Positions 60,902 through 64,000 of a stretch of 64,000 bases of DNA are shown here, piece after piece. Within the stretch, counting starts at the first letter, position 1, and every line of letters begins with the position of its first letter. The stretch lies in assembly GCA_964607765.1 (NCBI GenBank), contig CAZSNT010000033.1, positions 4,674 through 68,673 of the forward strand. Reading direction: 5' to 3'. Position numbers and translations under genes: made by a program. The notes under the pieces were generated by a model. That model was given only the letters and a program-made list of their open reading frames with translations. It ran no database searches and was not told the origin of the DNA. The stretch comes from CAZSNT01 sp964607765 (lineage in GTDB: Bacteria > Verrucomicrobiota > Lentisphaeria > Oligosphaerales > JABHEG01).

Positions 60902-62338
60902 TCACTTCTTCTTGGGCTTGTCGGCGCTGGCGGGAATGCTCCAGCCGGCGGCGCCCTCCACCAGCGGCGCCTCCTTCTCAGGCAGGCCTTTCGCAAGCCT
61001 CGCTTTGGTCGCTGCATGGGCGGGGTCGTCTGCCAGGTTGTGCCACTCGTCGGGATCGTCCCGATGTGAGTAGAGCTCCTCGCCGCCGTCGAAGTACCGG
61101 GTATACCGCCAGCGCCGACTGCGCACGGTGTAGTTTCCGCGGCCCCAGGAGCAGACGGATGGCCGCGGTACAGGTACGCTCGGGTCTCTGAGTTGCGGCA
61201 CCAGGCTGAATCCGTCGGTGCCTTCACGCGGTGTGAGCCCGGCCAGTTCGGCCAGAGTCGGGTAGATATTGATGAGCGACACGCCGTCGCTGACGGTGCG
61301 TCCTCTGATCGGCTTCTTCTCGCGGGCGTCCCAGATGATGAACGGAACGCGCGTGGTCTCTTCCCAGAGCGCGAACTTGCGGAAATGCCGTTTCTCGCCC
61401 ATCCCGTATCCGTGGTCCGACCACAGCACAACGACCGTGTTGTCCGCGTAGGGGCTGGCCGCCAGCGCGTCCAGCACGCGTCCGACGTTGAAGTCTGCCC
61501 ACGAAATACAGGCCAGGTACGCTCGTCGAACTTTTGTCCAGGCCTTGTCCTTTTTGAATCGTTCGTCATCCCTGATCTTAGCCATGGATCGCCCGACCCA
61601 CGGGATGTCGTCGTGGTCGTCGGGATTGATGCGGGGCGGCTTCACATCGTGGGGGTAGAGATCGAAGAACTGCTTGGGGCAGACGAACGGGAGGTGGGGT
61701 CTGACAATACCCACGGCGAGGAAGAACGGCCTGTCGTGTTGGCGCGAAAGGACGTCCACCCCGTAAGATGCAACCTGGTAGTCGGGGTGGCTCCCGAGCG
61801 GGCTTGTGGTGGGGCAGAACGACATTCTCCACTTCTTGTTCACCTGGTACCCGGCTTCCACATCAAGCTCCAGCTTTGCAGGCGTGGGCTTGTGATAGTC
61901 CGTCCATTCCTCCGGGGCCGCCTTTGACCTGTGATGGATCTTACCGGCGCCAAAGGTCACGTAGCCATTCTCTTTGAGGAACTGTGCGAGCGGAACGTAG
62001 GGTGTCTCCTTTCTCAGCTTGCTGTGGAAACCGTCCTTGTCGTAGAAGGCGTAGAGCCCGGAGTTGAACGGTTCGACGCCATACAGCAGCGCGTTGCGGC
62101 TGGGCGAGCACCCGGGCGCGGGACAGTGCGCGTTGGTGAAGTTCACGCCCTTCTCGGCCAGCTTGTCCATGTTCGGAGTGACGGCTTGCGGGTGGCCGCC
62201 CAGAAAGCCCGTCCAGTCGTTCATGTCATCGATGGCAATGAAGAGGATGTTGGGTTTCGCGGCGCCCTGGACCAGCAGGGGCAGCAATGCAGCAAGCACC
62301 AAGACCGCGACGATGAAGGCTGAGTGTCCGCTTCTCAC
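60902..62338 (-). CDS. Type I sulfatase, secreted (iduronate-2-sulfatase-like)
   Basis: 478 residues. The GTG start at 62338 overlaps the stop of the upstream sulfatase (GTGA), so translation is coupled; open frame further back is antisense-like. Signal peptide ~1-27 (LLVQGAAKP). IDDMNDWTGFLGG, formylglycine motif CSPSR (Cys77), AGKIHH, VRPHLPFVCPKQFFDLYP and SDHGYGMGEK define the active site; the pattern suits iduronate-2-sulfatase-like or choline-sulfatase-like enzymes. It has a basic C-terminus (SADKPKKK). Operon order: sulfatase, this sulfatase, NagB-like. Confidence 0.9.
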   Translation of the reverse strand: MRSGHSAFIVAVLVLAALLPLLVQGAAKPNILFIAIDDMNDWTGFLGGHPQAVTPNMDKLAEKGVNFTNAHCPAPGCSPSRNALLYGVEPFNSGLYAFYDKDGFHSKLRKETPYVPLAQFLKENGYVTFGAGKIHHRSKAAPEEWTDYHKPTPAKLELDVEAGYQVNKKWRMSFCPTTSPLGSHPDYQVASYGVDVLSRQHDRPFFLAVGIVRPHLPFVCPKQFFDLYPHDVKPPRINPDDHDDIPWVGRSMAKIRDDERFKKDKAWTKVRRAYLACISWADFNVGRVLDALAASPYADNTVVVLWSDHGYGMGEKRHFRKFALWEETTRVPFIIWDAREKKPIRGRTVSDGVSLINIYPTLAELAGLTPREGTDGFSLVPQLRDPSVPVPRPSVCSWGRGNYTVRSRRWRYTRYFDGGEELYSHRDDPDEWHNLADDPAHAATKARLAKGLPEKEAPLVEGAAGWSIPASADKPKKK

Positions 62339-63759
62339 TTTTTGGTGCCTTTCCTGTTTCGTTTCATTCTCTTCTGCCACTCGGGTGTGTGGATAAGCCC
62401 GAGGAACCGCGGTTCGATCAGTGTTGCATCCCAGCGCGTGCGAACCTGTTCCAGCATGGCTACGACTTCGGGTCTGGAAGCGGCCAGGTTCTTTGTCTCG
62501 GCAATGTCCGCGGACAGGTCGTAGAGCTGCGGCGGGCCGCCCTTCCACGGAATGACCAGTTTGTGGTTGTCCCGCCGCACGGCGAACCGGCTCTGGTCAA
62601 ACTTGCGGATAGTGATCGTGCGGTGCGCCGGGTCCGCACTCTCTCCGGTCAGGAACGGGATCAGGTTGACACCGTCCAGATAGCCCTTGCGTGCAGCACT
62701 CGCACCCGCCACTTCCACAGCAGTGGCACAGATATCCAGCGAGATAACGGGATGGTCATAGGTGACGCCTTGCGGGATTGTCCCGGGCCACTGCACGGCG
62801 AACGGCACGCGGATTCCCCCCTCCCAGACGTCGGATTTGCCGCCGCGAAGCGGCCGGTTGTTCGACCCGTTCTTGCCGACGGGGCCGCCGTTGTCGGAGA
62901 GGAAGAACAGCAGTGTCTGATCGGTCAGTTCGAGTTCGCCCAACTTGGCCAGGAGCCGGCCGACGCCGTCGTCCAGGGCGCTGACCATGGCCGCGTAGGT
63001 CTTGCGCTTCCTGTCTTTGATGTCCGGAAAACGCGCCAGGTACTCCTCGGTCGCCTGCAGCGGGCCGTGCGGCGCATTGTAGGAGAGGAAGAGGAAGAAG
63101 GGCTTGTCTCTGTTACGCTCGACAAAGCGCACGGCTTCGTCCGAAAACTCGTCCGTCAGGTACTTGCTGATCTTGACCGGCTCGTGGTCGCGCAGGATCC
63201 AGGTCCGATAGCTCTCGTTTTCGTTCCTTGCGGCGTAGCTGTCTCTGATGGTCAGCTCCTTCGGGAAGTACTGATGGCCGCCTCCCAGGTGCCCGAAGAA
63301 GAAGTCGAAGCCGCGGTTCAGCGGGTGGAGCTTGGGGTGTGCACCCAGATGCCATTTGCCGATGATCCCAGAGCGGTAGCCGGCTGTCTTCAGGACGTCG
63401 GCGATCGTCTTCTCGCTGAGCGGCAGGCCCATGTTCAGGTCGTCCGTCTTGTACTGGGGATTGCGCTCGAACCCGAAACGCTGCTGGTAACGCCCGGTCA
63501 TGAAACCTGCGCGACTCGGCCCGCAGACCGGGTACGAGACGTACCCGTTGGTGAAACGCACACCGTTAGCGGCGATCGAATCAAGGTGCGGGGTCGGGAT
63601 GTCCTCACAGCCCTGGAATCCCACATCGGCATAGCCGAGATCGTCGGCCATCACCACGATGACGTTCGGGCGGCGGAGCGGGGCGGCCACGGCCGCGCAA
63701 GAGACGCAGAGCACGCCCACGGCACACACGGATCTGAGGAATCGGGTTCGAGTGTTCAT
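62335..63759 (-). CDS. Type I sulfatase, secreted (N-acetylgalactosamine-6-sulfatase-like)
   Basis: 474 residues. ATG 63759 has AAGGAG eight bases upstream. Signal peptide ~1-26 (CAAVAAPLR). MADDLGYADVGFQG, the CGPSR motif (Cys79), GKWHLGAH and SDNGGPVGKNGSNNRPLRGGKSDVWEGG are complete; the last run is typical of arylsulfatase A/GalNAc-6-sulfatase-like enzymes. A motif copy (63021-63032 on the plus strand, so in gene sense) encodes FPD in the YLARFPDIKD segment. A basic tail (MKRNRKGTKK) ends the protein. Substrate unproven; the NagB-like gene downstream points to an amino sugar. Confidence 0.92.
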   Translation of the reverse strand: MNTRTRFLRSVCAVGVLCVSCAAVAAPLRRPNVIVVMADDLGYADVGFQGCEDIPTPHLDSIAANGVRFTNGYVSYPVCGPSRAGFMTGRYQQRFGFERNPQYKTDDLNMGLPLSEKTIADVLKTAGYRSGIIGKWHLGAHPKLHPLNRGFDFFFGHLGGGHQYFPKELTIRDSYAARNENESYRTWILRDHEPVKISKYLTDEFSDEAVRFVERNRDKPFFLFLSYNAPHGPLQATEEYLARFPDIKDRKRKTYAAMVSALDDGVGRLLAKLGELELTDQTLLFFLSDNGGPVGKNGSNNRPLRGGKSDVWEGGIRVPFAVQWPGTIPQGVTYDHPVISLDICATAVEVAGASAARKGYLDGVNLIPFLTGESADPAHRTITIRKFDQSRFAVRRDNHKLVIPWKGGPPQLYDLSADIAETKNLAASRPEVVAMLEQVRTRWDATLIEPRFLGLIHTPEWQKRMKRNRKGTKK

Positions 63760-63965
63760 GAGTTCGCTCCTTGACGCTCTCTTCGTCCTGCCTCTCATCT
63801 GCCCGTTGCTTGGGATGAAGTGGGATGCAGAGCGGGACCAGAAGTTCTGTCGAGTTGGCCGGTACCGGTCTCTCAATACCTGTGCGTCTCCTACCCTAAG
63901 GCCCCGACGGGAAACTCACAAGATGAGCTGACAGGGCAGCGACGACATCCGCACACCCCCCGTAG

Positions 63966-63985
63966 CCCGGCTCTCCTGAGCCGGG
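63966..63985. repeat. Hairpin CCCGGCTC-TCCT-GAGCCGGG near the window end
   Basis: Perfect 8-base arms and a four-base loop in the context CGTAGCCCGG; a similar CGTAGGCCGG hairpin follows the gene at 24245. Cut close to the window end, so its neighbour is unknown. The rest of 63760-64000 shows no gene. Confidence 0.5.
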
Positions 63986-64000
63986 TGTCCCGGCGTGCCT

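Noticed and set aside
1..64000. tRNA, rRNA or insertion sequences
   Set aside because: No cloverleaf-like sequence, rRNA signature or transposase was recognised on either strand, though a reading by eye could miss a single tRNA.

Overview
The window is high-G+C DNA (roughly 60-65 % by eye) carrying an accessory polysaccharide-degradation region of a bacterium that most resembles the PVC superphylum (Planctomycetota, Kiritimatiellota or Lentisphaerota). The reasons are eleven sulfatases in one window, an HzsA-related haem-motif protein, ThuA/HEAT/F5-8C and DUF1080 fusions, LamG and DUF4832 proteins, and Gfo/Idh/MocA oxidoreductases. The phylum call is inference. No rRNA, tRNA, CRISPR array, insertion sequence or transporter gene was found. 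Most starts have a recognisable Shine-Dalgarno sequence.

Layout. 1-3.6 kb: two family-32 glycoside hydrolases, the first cut by the window edge, with a LamG remnant between them. 3.7-8.6 kb (minus): a Gfo/Idh/MocA oxidoreductase, a HEAT-repeat secreted protein and a GH29 fucosidase with a discoidin domain. 8.7-16.6 kb: a DUF4832 lipoprotein, a truncated tyrosine recombinase (minus), an HzsA-related protein with three CxxCH motifs and a fructosamine-kinase-like protein (minus). 17-43 kb (plus): a HAD phosphatase/mutase, GH38, then a dense sulfatase block (nine sulfatases) mixed with two GH71/99-like proteins, a ThuA protein, a truncated DUF1016 nuclease and a 64-residue gene remnant. 43-50 kb: a Tat-exported oxidoreductase, a 1213-residue ThuA-HEAT-F5/8C protein and a LacI-type repressor. 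49.4-54.1 kb (minus): GH16, metallophosphoesterase-LamG and a GH50/agarase-like protein. 54.5-59.8 kb (plus): an SGNH hydrolase, an OB-fold secreted protein and GH2. 59.9-63.8 kb (minus): two sulfatases coupled to a NagB-like isomerase/deaminase.

How it works together (inference). Secreted sulfatases, fucosidase, GH16, agarase-like and GH71/99-like enzymes would attack a sulfated, fucose- or mannose-containing polymer outside the cytoplasm. Leaderless sulfatases, GH38, GH2, HAD and NagB-like enzymes would finish the oligosaccharides inside. A LacI-type repressor is present, and two promoters carry the same kind of 14-bp palindrome at the same distance from the -35 box.

The most unusual signal is not a gene. 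The short sequence GTTTTCCGGACA (core GTTTTCCGG) recurs about 37 times on both strands, where about 0.5 copies of the 9-mer would be expected by chance. It is clustered in intergenic gaps and also embedded in coding sequences in several reading frames. It behaves like an uptake-type or recombination-type signal. A tyrosine recombinase truncated before its catalytic tyrosine lies beside one cluster. Other signs of recent rearrangement are the LamG remnant, the internally deleted 64-residue gene, the truncated DUF1016 gene, and short-period tandem tracts in many intergenic gaps.
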